DNA of 64,000 nt from Heliopora coerulea (lineage: Eukaryota > Cnidaria > Anthozoa > Scleralcyonacea > Helioporidae): positions 496,001 to 560,000 of the forward strand of contig JASJOG010000076.1 in the NCBI GenBank assembly GCA_030142905.1. The letters run 5' to 3'. Below are positions 50,946 through 62,999 of this stretch, piece by piece. Both the position numbers and the translations under genes were made by a program. The notes below the pieces were generated by a model. It had not been told where the DNA came from. It saw only the letters and a program-made list of their open reading frames with translations, and did no database searches. Within the stretch, counting starts at the first letter, position 1. Every line of letters begins with the position of its first letter.

Positions 50946-51664
50946 TGAGTCACGGAAATATGTAACAGCAGCAACTTAGATATCTGTTACTCATCATGTT
51001 TCTTTTAAATGAAATCCTTAGTTTATGTGATGCTATGCAAAGTACAATTCGTTCTTCATTTTGGCATGTGGTAGAACATGGTTATTATGGAAGGGTTCTG
51101 ACAGAGGCAGGAAACCATATTCATGTTATTCTAATACCACCTCTTACCTCTGCATTGATAATAGAAAAATGCAGGAATGGCTAAGCTACCAATGGCTTGC
51201 TCCTTAGAGGGTGAGATTTCCTACCATGTTGAATATACCAGTACCTGTGAAAAAATGCAGCTGAAGGTAAGATCATTGAGTATCCTTTGTTGTGGTGAAC
51301 CCCAACTTTATTGGTGTAACTCCACTGAGATCTTTTATAATCCCGAAAATGACTGCTTGCAAAAATTCCCGTGATCCTGTTTGGAAACATTTTCCAGACT
51401 GAGAAACCAAGATTTATCTAATACCAAGAAAGTTTTATAAATGAAATTCCATTAAAAAACCTGCAAAAGAATCAGGATTCCAAAAGGCAAAAGACAAAGT
51501 GGGGAAAGTTTACACTACCTCTGCTGGTTCTATAGTAGCAAAATTATCCACAAAGAAAATTGCATCAGTTTTTACATAATGTTTCCATCTGGGATCTTGA
51601 AAATTCTAGAAATATTTCATACTGATTGTGATATTGAACTTTTTATCTTTAGTACATATTATAA

Positions 51665-51735
51665 TACACACACACTGTCACATACATGTATATATATATA
51701 TGTATATATATGTGTGTCTGTGTGTGTATACAGCA
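51665..51735. repeat. (AC/AT/GT)n dinucleotide repeat
   Basis: ACACACACACTG followed by an alternating TATATATA core and a TGTGTGTCTGTGTGTG run. The whole is close to self-complementary. It lies in an intron of the EXT1-like pseudogene. Confidence 0.9.
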
Positions 51736-54700
51736 TATATTTGTCACTCAACTGAAAAAATTTTCACTAAAATCTGTATTTCTGCCAAAATGTTACAGAA
51801 GTCATAAGCTTTTCAGCAGTTGTTCACTTTGCCCTCAAAGTAATTTTCAGATGTAGTACTACTTTTTAAACGTCACACCTACCATCTTTCCAACTTTAAC
51901 AATGTCAGTTATGGGAGGCCACAAATGCTTCTCAGGAATGTTGCTACTGACAGCCCAAATCACAACAATCTAAATTTCAAAGAGAACCAGTTTCAATTAA
52001 AATGCCAGCAACACCATCAACAACACTTAGTACAAATATAGTATTAGCAACTTTAACATCATTTTTCCTTGAACAAGCACTATGTAATGCTTGAAATAAG
52101 TACCTGGCACTTATTCAAAGAGATACAACAATGTGCAACAAATTTACTTAAATAAACAATAGTGTTGTGTGACTTATTCTAAAAATTATCTGCTGAATAA
52201 ACTTATCAAGAACACCAACCTTATTGAGAAAGTTTGCCTTGGATATATTTCTGGTTAGTTCTAGAACCTTTTTTAACTTCTTGAACTTTACCAAAAGCAC
52301 TGCAGTAAATTCTTCTGATAATCCATCAACCCCAGCAAAATGTAACAAAGTTTTGTTTGCCAAGATGTCTGTAAAAGATATGAGTGCACCAGGGAAGTTA
52401 TTCCACGCATTGTAATCAACTAGAGATTGTCTTCGGACTCGAAGATGCATTATCTGAAACACAAACAAACTGTTGTGGTTACATGATTTGACTAATCAAG
52501 TCTTTAGTGTGGTTTCTAAATCTGTTACTGTTCCATATTTAAAATTGTAAAAATTAATGATGGTCACCTTCTCAAATGAGTATTTTTGACAGATTATGTG
52601 CTCCAATCAATATTTTCAGATTGTTTTTCAAAAATTCCATTGTTGACTATTTAGAAACATAAGTTGGACATAATCACAAATGCCAAACAAATAATACAAA
52701 AATCCTATTACATCATTCAAAAATCAATGAGTGAGACAAATGCACACATGCCATAATATTTTGAGCATAATATATCCACCTGAAGTTGAGAGTGAAACTG
52801 GCTGGTAATGTTTGGAAGAGCATTGTTTTACCCCATACCTTTGCTTTTGTTTGTGAATTTAGCATTACCTTTATTGATCAGTGTTTTCACAGATGGGAAT
52901 TTGCTGAGATACTTTTGCATGTTGGGGCTGTTTATGCCAGCAACAATGCATTATAAAATAAAACATATTCCGAAGAATAAAGTCATCTTGAGAACTCAAG
53001 ATATGAGTCAATGCAAGAAAAACTATAGTTGGAACTGTGATATTTCGACTTTATTCCAAAGTCATCTTCAGACAGAATGATAATTACAATAAAATGCCAG
53101 TGTCTATATACAGGTGTGATGACATCATCGAGACAGAATTAGAAAACACTACCGGTAATCCCTAATTTACATGCTGAGATGTTGAGATGCTAATGCTAAT
53201 TAGAAGTTCTCACAATGCATTATACTGTAGGTATAATTTCACTATTAATTGCAAATTTCACATGGTGGGTAAATAATTAAAACTTGGAGATCCTAACCTC
53301 AATTACTGTCCATACTATTTTCTCTACAGAAGAAAAATATGCTTCCCACAAGAACTGGTTTTGCTGCCTGTATGATGCTACTTTAATATCACTAATTCCC
53401 TCCAGTATCAATCCAAGCTTAAAAAATTGCCTTTCATCAGCATTCACCAAAGCCTTCTTCCAATCAATAACTTCAGCAAAAGGTAGTTCAAAGCCATTAG
53501 CAAGTGACACTGGTATACAGCTGGCAGACATTGATTCCAGAAACCTGAATGTCCCAAGCCTCCGTCCACGAGGAACAAGACAAAATGTAGAATTATGCAT
53601 AAGTTGTTCATAGTCATATCTAGAAAATGCAGCAGTAATGAAAATTTATCCAGGTGTTTTCTCAAATTACACTCATACCTTGGACAAAATTATTTATCCA
53701 TGATTAAAGTGCGTTATCTAATCATACTGAAAGCACAAAAATTGATTTAGACCTTAACCAAACAGGCTCTGCAGTTTTTAATCTAAACCAAGAAACTTTA
53801 ACAGTGATAGATGGCTATAGATGACTGTAATAGACACATTTATCACTAATTTTTCTGATCAGTGACCAAAGAAAGGGGGGACAGAGGAGTCATTAACACT
53901 CCTTAAGAGAATATTCATTATGTGCTTACATCAAAATTGAAGAGATAAGGCAGAAGCAAGGAAATTACTTCTTTACCACATTAAACATACTTGGCAAAGT
54001 CAACATAATGGATGGTGGAATACATTGAAGGAAATCAACCATAGGCCTGCCAGCCTGATTGTTTATTTAAATTTGCTGACCAGCATATCAAAATCCAAGA
54101 TATGCCACTGTTAATGACCACTGGCTCATAGTTTGAGGTGGCAGATTTCATAAAGAGATCAATAAAAAAATATTGCCAATGGTAGTGACACCTAGTTGCA
54201 CATAGTTACCTTTCATACAGTTCATTATCTTTGGAAGATCTTTCATCTTGAATTTCCCTCCACTTTTTGCCATGTTTGCATGTTGTTAATAAGATTGTAT
54301 CACGACCATTGTGCAGCTTCTAAAAGACATTTCTTGTCTCACTACCAATGCCTTTCAGATAGTGCTTACCCTTAAATGAAACTCTAAACTTTCTTCTAGA
54401 TGGAAAGATGTCCTCGGTGCTGGGTAAATATCCAGCTGCACTCACAGGATGTACATTTGAAAACAATGGTAAACTGATGTCAAAATTTGTCCTGAATGAT
54501 TCAGATGAAACAGATGCTTTAACTAGTATTGCTTTTCCAGTATCTATATCCAAAATATCTTTGTAATCGAGGTAGGTTCCAGAATAGAGGTTAAATATCT
54601 AGTGGTTTTTACCATTATTCCAGTGTGAAAGTGACCAGAGTTTCTTTTTCAAACTTTTTTGGTAATCTTTACTCAACCTGTCTCTATCCAAAAAGTCAAA

Positions 54701-55090
54701 ACTTGGCAAAAGCAGGCACGCCTTCTTAGGGTCCTTGGTGTGGAAGCGACTTCTGAGGACGGACTTTAATATCTTCGCATAATTCGATGACACTTTGGCG
54801 TTGTGCGCCGATGGATAAATATAAACTTTAAAAGCACCCCCACACTTGGCGAAGTCGAAGCAAGTGTGCATGGTGCAAGGTTTCTCTTTTATTTGGGTTG
54901 AAAACGGATGGCTGGATGGAGACAACAAGAGTTCATCGCCTTGGCTGTAGTAAGGAATAACGCCGAGCGTGCTGCTAGTTGCTGAACTTTCTAGTAGCCA
55001 CAGAGAGTAAAGAAAAACTAAAAAAGAAGCAAGGGGAAGAATAAACAGCAGCTTCTGTAGTCGGAGTGTGGTGGATCGACAATTATCCAT

Positions 55091-56647
55091 CAATAAGGAA
55101 TAATCTTCCCTTTAGTATCAAGTCTTCAAAAAAGCTCATTGAAATACTGATTTAATGTATTTTTCAACCGTTTGCCCACAAGAAATCCTTTAACTTTTCA
55201 AATGGCTTCCCCAAAATGCTACATAGAAGTAACTAATTCGTCTTCAGCACCAAGCGTGATTCCTTTCCAAGGGGGTGGACCTATAGCCAAACATTGTCTG
55301 AGTAGAGTGGGGCTTGCAGTAGGATTAGATTTTTCTGATCGATAGTGAGCATAAGGTGAGGATTTTTTAATTTTCGTATACCGGTAACTCCTTCCCGGCG
55401 GAATGTCTTCCCTTGAAGAGTAAAGCAGTCCGGTATGAGCTAGACTAAAATAACAGACTAAAAAGAAGACCGATCCTGCTGAAAAAGAGTTAAAAATCTA
55501 GATGACTAAATCGGTTGATAAAATAGACGAGGAAAGACTTGTTGGACAAAGACTTGTTAGCAAAATTTAGTGAAAAGTTATTCACTTGGTAAACAGGTTT
55601 GACCTAAAACCATAACGAGCCGACAACTTAAGAAAATATGATAGAAAAACTAAACCGAAAATATCCATCTTGGAACTTGATATGCAAATAAACACAAGAA
55701 AAGACATAGTATTCGTGGTAGTATAGAGTCGAAGTATTACAATGTATACGCTGTCTTTTTTTGTGTTTACAGTTTACTTAAATATCCAGTTCCAAGATGG
55801 ATATTTTCGGTTTAGTTTTTCTACTGTAAAGAGGTTTATTAGGCCAGTAAGACAGACTGGGTTGGTTGGTAAAAGAGGCTGCGACACAGCCTCAACTTAA
55901 AAAGGACACGAAACACTGGTGACACTTAGATTGAAGCATCAGCACTGAAAGGTCCTTGTGTGTGTCCTGTACCGAAGTATGAGTGTCACGCAAATAGTAA
56001 TATATTGTATGGTAAGTTCATATGTATTTCCACAACCTGGACCCTCAGCCTAAAATTACCAAAGAATTGGTTCTGTTGCAATTTTAACGGTCTAATTACC
56101 ACCACTCTCGTTGCGCAGAATCAACGTCAGATGTTCGTTTTTAAGAAAATGCTTAAGGATTTTTCTGTTTCGACAGAACGGACTGAATGGAAATACCTTC
56201 CTCCTTTGCCCAGTGTCACCGTGGCCCCGGGATACCAATAAGTTTTATGGAAAACGCTGCTGGGTTTTTGTTTGTTTGTTTTGTTTTTCTTCATTAACTT
56301 TGCGCTGTTTTGGAATCTTGTCGATATTGTTTATTACTTTACACTGGTAAGTTTCACTGAAGCCTGTCCTTACCAAGAGACGTAACCAGTCGAAAAACAA
56401 AAACTTTATAAAAACAACTTTGCGGTCATTGTTCGTCGGGAAAACCAGTTCCGGAAACAGACGTGGTATTGGCCATTCACAGTGACGTATATCCTGCAGT
56501 TTGTATATTATTGCTCGTAATTGTTGAATGAAGATTTCGAGTCCGAATGTTGAGAAGACTCTGGGAAAGTTCTGATTATTTATTTGTTATTGTGCTAAAC
56601 TGTTCAGTGGACTAGTTTATAGATGTGTTGGTTTTCAGTTGCCTTAG
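55091..56647. promoter_or_regulatory. Region between the divergent EXT1-like copies
   Basis: 1.56 kb between start codons. It must hold the promoter of the intact gene, and formerly that of the pseudogene. It contains an inverted repeat with perfect 36-bp arms at 55642-55677 and 55788-55823. An open frame of 93 codons at 55960-56241 (+) has no recognised family. I see no TATA box near 56600 that I would trust. Confidence 0.55.
55642..55823. mobile_element. Foldback MITE between the EXT1-like copies
   Basis: TAGAAAAACTAAACCGAAAA plus TATCCATCTTGGAACT on the left is the exact complement of the right arm at 55788-55823. Weaker pairing continues inward (AACACAAGAAAAGACA with TGTCTTTTTTTGTGTT). 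Total about 180 bp, non-coding. Confidence 0.85.
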
Positions 56648-59600
56648 ATGAAAGTGAAGATCAGGCTACTTCTCCTATCTTTGCTTGTCCTTGTTGGCGT
56701 TTTCTCCCTCTGGATCATATTCTTCCAAAATTACTCTAAATTTCACGGGGAGTCTATCGACTCAGACAGGCTTCAGTTCGCCATAGAGGAAGGAGATGAA
56801 TACAGAGTTTTAGACAAGGAATCCACAGTGAAAAGAAGACCTGAATTTCTTAACAGTAACACAGTGCGTCAGTCATGCCGAATGGAAACCTGCTTCGATC
56901 TCCAAAAATGTACTCGCGATTTCAAAGTTTATGTGTATCCCTTTGAGAATGGAGAAAGAGTATCGACGGCCTATGCTAAAATAATCCGTGCCATCAAGAA
57001 GAGTGTGTACTACACGGATGATCCCAGACAGGCTTGTATTTTTGTACTGTCTTACGATACATTAGACAGAGACCGACTGAGTACGGATTACGTGTCTCGT
57101 TTGGGGAAGAAAATAAACACGCTCCCTCAGTGGAATGGAGGAAGGAACCATGTTATCTTCAATTTATTCTCTGGGACCTGGCCAGATTATAAAGAAGACT
57201 TGAGTATAGACACAGGTCAGGCCATTGTCGCCAAAGCGTCTATTTCTGTTGATACATACCGGCCTAATTTCGACATTAGTTTGCCATTGTTTCCAAAGAC
57301 ACATCCCCTTTTTGGTGGGGGCAATTTGCCGTTTTCTCAAAACGTCTTCCCTGTGTTAAAAAAGTACAGCTTGGCTTTCAAAGGAAAGAGATATTTGAAC
57401 GGAGTAGGAAGCGAGAGTAGAAACTCACTGTATCATATTCATAACGACCGCGATATCATTATGTTGACGACCTGCAAACATGGGAGACATTGGCGTGAAA
57501 TTAAGGACAAAAGGTGCGATAAAGACAACTTATTATATGACAGGTAAGTTCATTCAGGGCGCTTCAATACTTCGACAAACAGGCGAAAATGGTTTCCTAA
57601 CAGTACAACTACCTTTCGCTGTCATGCCTCGGCTGGGTCTAAACGCATGAAGTCACAATTTGATGAATACTTGACCCCAATGACTTGTATATAATCCTTA
57701 CATGACCAATCGCAATACTTTGCAATATCTTTGGTACTTGACTCAGCAGTGATAATTCATGTCCTAATCTTGCTACTGAACTGATTGATGGCAATAAGCA
57801 GATGCAGAGGAACGTTTCGAGTCATGTTGCGTTTGTTTGCTCCAAGCTTTTGCATGAAAAAAAGAGCAGTTTTCATTGAAATCTTATAAAGACAATTTAT
57901 GTTTGCAAATAAACTTTCTGTGAACCAACCCTAGTATTTATGAAAAATATAACAAAAAAATACTATTATGTCCTGTTCAACCTTAATTTTCTCTTGAAAA
58001 TATCAAGGGATCATTTTTTTAGTTCTATTTAGCAAGATTCTATTGTTGGTTTGAGAAGAAAGCTGTGATGATTCAAAGTGTAAATAGAAATACAGGATCA
58101 ATTAGTGAATGATAACTTGAAGAGTGCCATGTAAACTTACTTCGCATTGTTGACAAGTGCCTTCAGCAGAGCATGAAATTAAATTTGCAGAAACGTTTAG
58201 TTGTTTTAATTAAACTCTAATTAACAGGAAATTAGTGGAAAGCAAAATAAAAACAAAAATCCCTATTGTTCCTTCCAACATGAGTGACACTGTGAGGGAA
58301 TATTATTGAGCCTTCTGTTTAACTTTGGCCAGTTTATTTCTCAATGGAAAACATCTTGTCCAGTCCAGTTTTTACTGAGCTACCGTTGTAAATACAACCT
58401 TGTCTGTGTTCTTCAGTTCAAACAGCAAATCATGATTCTTTTATTGAGTCCAGGTGCTCAATTCCCATTTTATCATTCTGTAGCAGTTTATATTTCATGT
58501 TTTGTCTACTGCAGGTATGATTACAATGAACTAATGGGAAACACAAGTTTTTGTCTTGTACCACGAGGGAGACGACTTGGCTCTTACAGATTTCTTGAAT
58601 CTCTGCAATCTGGATGTGTCCCTTTGATCTTGAGCAATGGTTGGATGCTACCTTTTGCAGACACAATAGACTGGCAAAAAGCTGTAGTATTTGCTGATGA
58701 AAGACTGTTGACATTAATTCCAACCATTATCAGGGATTTCTCATATAAACAAATATTAAAGATGAAACAGCAAGTGCTTTTCCTGTGGGATGCTTATTTT
58801 TCATCTGTAGATAAGATTGTACATACTGTTTTAGAGGTAGGTGAATGCCATATTCAAAAAGCTGTCTGTTCTAACAGAGAACTAGCTTCTAAAATTCATC
58901 TCCATGTTTGTCTTTCAGACTATTTATGCTCGTATCAATAAACACATGGCTAAACAATATCAGATGTGGAATACGTTTCCTGGATCCTTGCATCTACCAT
59001 CTTCCTTTTCGAGAAATCTGCCAGACTATCCTTTCTATTATCAGCAAACAGGTCTTCAAGTTCCGACCAAGTTCACAGCTGTAATCTATGCAACCACACC
59101 AGCTGTGAAAGAATTATCATCCATTTACAGATTGATAAAAACAGTTGCCAATTCTCCACATGCAGCAAAGGTAAGTTTGTTATAGGATATACACGTTCTT
59201 TCTTTATAAAACACACCTTCATCAAATTCATTAGATTTTAAAATTTAATTTTTATACAATAACATGTTTTGATTGTTTATTTTTGATTGGAAATTAAATT
59301 TATCACATTGATAAAATAACATACTGGTACATCACTTCTTTGTCCTATATTTTTGATAAAACTGTTGGAGGTAACAGGCAACTTTGAATTACTTTATGAA
59401 AAAATTATTGTAACTTTGTACCTGAAACTACCTGGTATATATTTCAGTCCATTGTTACTTTTACCAGTAACTAGTCACATTATAGCAGAACTATCACTGA
59501 AACTACTCACTAGTCCTAGGAAAAAAACTGTAGCTTTTGCAGCACTGACTGTTTTCAACCAGTCTGAGTCAAAATTAATGAGTCTAATCACCTGCATCAT

Positions 59601-62132
59601 GAAGAGAAAATATAACTCATTTACTTCATCACAGTATTGACAATATTGCTAGAGAGCAAAGAAGTGCTGGAAAGACTTTAAATTTTGAAGAGACAGTTTT
59701 TCAAAGTGACATGATTAAATATTCATAATGTTGATAACTTGGATATAATGATCAGGTGTCATTTTGTTTTTCTGACCAGATTGTTGTCTTATGGTCAACC
59801 AATGAACCCATACCACACAGAAGAAAATGGCCAGCAGTCAATATTACCATAGCTGTACAACGTCCAGATGAAAAGGTACTGCTAATTGCTGGAATGACCT
59901 GACAGATGCTGTTAAAGTTTACTAAAGCAAACACATGATGCATAAGACATTTCAACATTAACTTACAGTAAAAAAACCCATCAAAACATTTGAACTTATC
60001 ATAACTTTCGGCTGCTGACAAGCTATGTTGGCCACAATCACAGAATGGCAAAAAAGTTATTTTGCTGGCCTCTGACTGACTTCAACCCATCAAGGGGCAG
60101 GGCTCATCCCTTCAATGAGTAAAATATTAAAGTGTGCTCTTGCTCCTTGATATGTTAATGAAAAAGGTGGATTGAAGGTTTGGATTTGGGTTAGAGTTAG
60201 AAAAATAACTCAGAAATTTCTATACACACATACCTTGGACTGTTATCCAAAGAGTATTACTCACGTTAATACTTGTGCTTATAGAATCCAAACAGTAGAA
60301 TGGCACCAACTGGATTGCTTGAAACGGATGCTATTTTGTCCTTGGATGAAGATACGAATCTTAATATTGATGAGGTTAGTGGAAATTTGTTCCTCTGGGC
60401 CAGGGAACAGTCACAGAAAGCTGCAATGACTTGTCTAGTAGATAAGTCTCAGAGTGACTTAAGAGAAAGAAAAATCTGTATTGTATTGCCAACTACATGT
60501 TATCCTTTGGTTTTATATAGCCATGACTGAAAAAGTGGAGGAGGAACCAATAATTTGCTCAGAACAAGGAGAATATAGTTTAATTCCACACCCCCTTTTT
60601 AATGCATCTCATGGAAGCCTTGCAGCGCATGTTTGGTGCGTCTTTCAGACCTTTAATGTGCCAGGGACGCACTAGTACGCGCGTACAACATACGCGTATC
60701 GTAGGCGGTGTTCACTTGCCAGGATTTATCCACCAGATAAGCTGTCTGGACCAGGCTTGGACTGGCCATTCTGCCATCCCGCGACAGAACAATGGATGAC
60801 TATTGTTCTACGGTAAGATGGCACAATGATAAGTCCAAGCCTGGTCTGGACATCGTACAACCGACCCGAAAAATATCGAAGATTTATTTTTAACTGACGT
60901 CCAAAATCAATCCCATTCTCATCTTTTTTGTTTTTTTACTTGCCAGATCAATTTCGCGTTTTTACTTTGGCGCAAATTCCCGCAGAGAATTGTGGGATTT
61001 CCTTGCCGCAGTCATTATTGGGATAAAGGGTCTTCGAAATGGGTTTATTCTTCGCAGTGGACAAATGAATGTTCAATGATCCTGACCAGTGGTGCATTTT
61101 ATCACAGGTTGGTTAATACGCAAGCAGTTTGTCGTTGCTCGTTAGACATGTTATGACGATATGCTAATAATGATATTAATGCGATATAGGTTGTAGACAT
61201 GGGAACTTGGAGATCTCGTGGATGCCGTTTAGGTTGCACATATGTCGAACTATCACCTCAGCTCGCCATTTGAGTCTTGGTTGCTCACTGGTTAGAGCGT
61301 CTCACTGGTCATCGTCAGGTTGCGGGTTCAATCCCCGTCTGGGGCTCAGAAATTGTTTTTCTGAGGTTAGGACTCGACGAACGTTCATAATCAAACACTC
61401 TCAATCATGTTTGACACACTGCTTCATAAGGACCGCTTACATGACGCGGTTGTCACCTACGATAGATCGTTCTGATGTATGTGGTTGACTCGTAGGAGTC
61501 TTCACGAAGTATTGCTACATTAGCGAGCGAACCGTGAGCAGGAGTTGTAGCTATGAGACAAAGTTACATACACCAGGATAAACAATGGTTGTCGAGTGAT
61601 CAGCTCATTGACTTTTTTTCTCAGACTATGTCTGAACTACCACCAACCTCGTACCCAGGGTCTTTGTTTTCCGCTACACTTGCAGCGGTTAGCGGAGATA
61701 AGATCCTGGGTTACGAGGTTAAACTACAAACCCAAACCGACGTGTTTTTTTTTTTTTCCATTTGGATTTTGTAGATTCTACAACTATTACTACACACACC
61801 GCCTTCCTTCCTCCATACGCGAGCTGGTCGCAACATCTGACACGTGCGAAGACATCGCTATGAACTTTATTATCGCTCACGTGGCCAGACAGCCACCGGT
61901 AAAAGTCCTGGGACGTAAACCGTATAAGGAATACTTCGCCAGTTTATACAGAAGACAATCGGCGACGAAGGACCATTTTTCAAGATTCTTAGCGAGAAAG
62001 AAATGCTTCGAAGCACTCGTAGAGGAATTTGGCTACATGCCCCTGCTTCACTCAAATGTCCGTTTTGATCCCGTTCTATACAAGGACCCGATATCAAACT
62101 TTCGTAAGAAATATCGTCTCTTGGAAATTTAG
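56648..62132 (+). CDS. EXT1-like exostosin (heparan sulfate polymerase family), 7 exons
   Basis: Exons 56648-57543, 58515-58836, 58919-59170, 59780-59875, 60285-60374, 60947-61107 and 61775-62132 give 724 residues (human EXT1 is 746); phases close. Exostosins are Golgi/ER type II membrane glycosyltransferases that alternate GlcA and GlcNAc on heparan sulfate, with EXT1 working as a complex with EXT2. A signal anchor lies at about residues 5-27. The GT47 half shows CRMETCFDLQKC, SYDTLDRDRLS, NHVIFNLFSGTWPDY, FKGKRYLNGVGSESRN, LTTCKHG and CLVPRGRRLGSYRFLESLQ. The GT64 half shows PTKFTAVIYATTP, IVVLWS, DAILSLDED (D543-E544-D545), RIVGFP, SQWTNECSMILTSGAFYHR, CEDIAMNF and FGYMPLLHSNVRFDPVLYKD. 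Donors of exons 5 and 6 (GTTAGT, GTTGGT) are non-consensus but shared in style with the paralog. A TAG lies directly before the ATG. Poly(A) signal AATAAA at 62498-62503. This copy looks functional. Confidence 0.93.
60080..60170. repeat. Dispersed AT-rich repeat family, copy 3 (inverted)
   Basis: The reverse complement of this stretch matches 50818-50945 (ATTAA..CAAGGAGCAAG, TTTTACTCATTGAAGGGATG AGCC). It lies in intron 4 of the EXT1-like gene. Confidence 0.55.
60743..60852. mobile_element. Small foldback element in EXT1-like intron 5
   Basis: TGTCTGGACCAGGCTTGGAC on the left pairs with GTCCAAGCCTGGTCTGGACA on the right. The inner arms (CAGAACAATGGATGA with CTATTGTTCTACGG) also mirror each other. 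About 110 bp. It produces short open frames that could be mistaken for the missing sixth exon. Confidence 0.8.
61272..61400 (+). mobile_element. tRNA-derived SINE, copy 2
   Basis: TTGGTTGCTCACTGGTTAGA GCG resembles an A-box half and GCGGGTTCAATCCCC at 61322-61336 is a good B box, about 45 bp apart. It is followed by GTCTGGGGCTCAGAAATTG, shared with copies at 43537 and 48520. The tRNA-like part does not fold as a full cloverleaf with a clear anticodon arm, so I call a SINE, not a tRNA gene. It is in intron 6 of the EXT1-like gene. Confidence 0.75.
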
Positions 62133-62497
62133 TATTTTCGACGAGAAAATGTGATGAAAACTCCATGAAGTTCCCTCAGAGGTTATATCATTTCAAAGAC
62201 CACGTCATTTTTATCGCCATGGCAACGTATTCTGAATGCCAAGTCGAAACAGGATAAAAATTATTCCGTGAAAATTTGGTGTTCTAATGCTTAATACCCT
62301 TGAAGTACTGACCGTCGGGTATTTTCCTCCCCCGGTCAGAAAACAAAAAGAAAACCCAGTCTTATACCAAAGGATGACCATAAAACGTGGACGATCAACT
62401 TTCACGAACGTGTCCTAACTATCAAAGCCAAAGTATATATTGACAATGCTGTACAGAGTCAAGACTGAGAATTTTAACTAGCGAAGGTTTTTAATTC

Positions 62498-62503
62498 AAT
62501 AAA
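62498..62503 (+). terminator. Polyadenylation signal of the EXT1-like gene
   Basis: AATAAA 366 bp after the stop codon, followed by a TTTTTAAAG and TTGTATTTCTTTTTG T-rich stretch as expected downstream of a cleavage site. Confidence 0.7.
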
Positions 62504-62999
62504 GACGAGTTTTTAAAGAAACAAACTTGCTTTGTATTTCTTTTTGTTTATGATGTGTTATGGCGACTACTGAGTATGGCTAATGTGAGGCAAATAGTTG
62601 TAACCCATAGATATTAAACTTCGACAATACATGCGAAAGACAAGGAAGACAACTGACCTTTAAACATTCTTGCACATGGCTGATGAAGGCATGAAACCAT
62701 CTTCCCCTTCGAGCGCAAACTGCCAAATGCCGGTCATAGTGTTTTTCTCCAAGCTCGCAAACTAAGCAACTTGTCGCACATCTTCAGATGAAGTCACGTC
62801 TTCGAGAGAAACTAGATACCATCCTCAAGCTCGTGCAAAACGCCTCTAGCGTTTCTCGCTACTGAAAATTTAAAACAAATCAAGAAATGATTTAGAAAAC
62901 AAGCCAAGAAAACTCCTCTCAGAAGATACCTTGTCAAAGTGGCCCCTAATTATGTAACCTTTGCCTTAGGAAAGGTCCAGACAAGAGCAATAATCAGGG

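Larger units (their letters stand above)
50165..55090 (-). pseudogene. EXT1-like exostosin pseudogene, 7 exons, three internal stops
   Basis: Exon equivalents (minus strand): 54210-55090, 53298-53619, 52220-52453, 51883-51969, 51519-51605, 51245-51417 and 50165-50444. Junction phases match those of the intact + strand paralog. The copy keeps a signal anchor, the GT47 region (SFDFLDRDRLS, FKGKHYLKGIGSETRN, CLVPRGRRLGTFRFLE) and a degraded GT64 region. In-frame stops are TAG at 54599-54601 (where the family has Leu, after WNNGKNH), TAG at 54320-54322 (family Tyr, after SETRNVF) and TAA at 50369-50371 (family Glu in CED). The donor-sugar-binding L-D-E-D of the family has become FFVDNFATI. Exon 3 is six codons shorter in frame, and the C-terminus ends early at 50165-50167. 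No frameshift was found, which suggests fairly recent loss. Readthrough or a truncated 164-residue product cannot be excluded. Confidence 0.85.

Noticed and set aside
58430..58723. Minus-strand 97-codon frame over EXT1-like exon 2
   Set aside because: It is the antisense shadow of a well-supported exon.
60602..60799. Exon 6 of the EXT1-like gene (contains RIVGG by chance)
   Set aside because: The stretch is mostly a foldback element. The true exon 6, with RIVGFPCRSHYWD and matching phases, is at 60947-61107.
61272..61345. Functional tRNA gene
   Set aside because: A- and B-box-like motifs are present, but no full cloverleaf with an anticodon arm can be drawn, and related copies at other loci mark it as a SINE.
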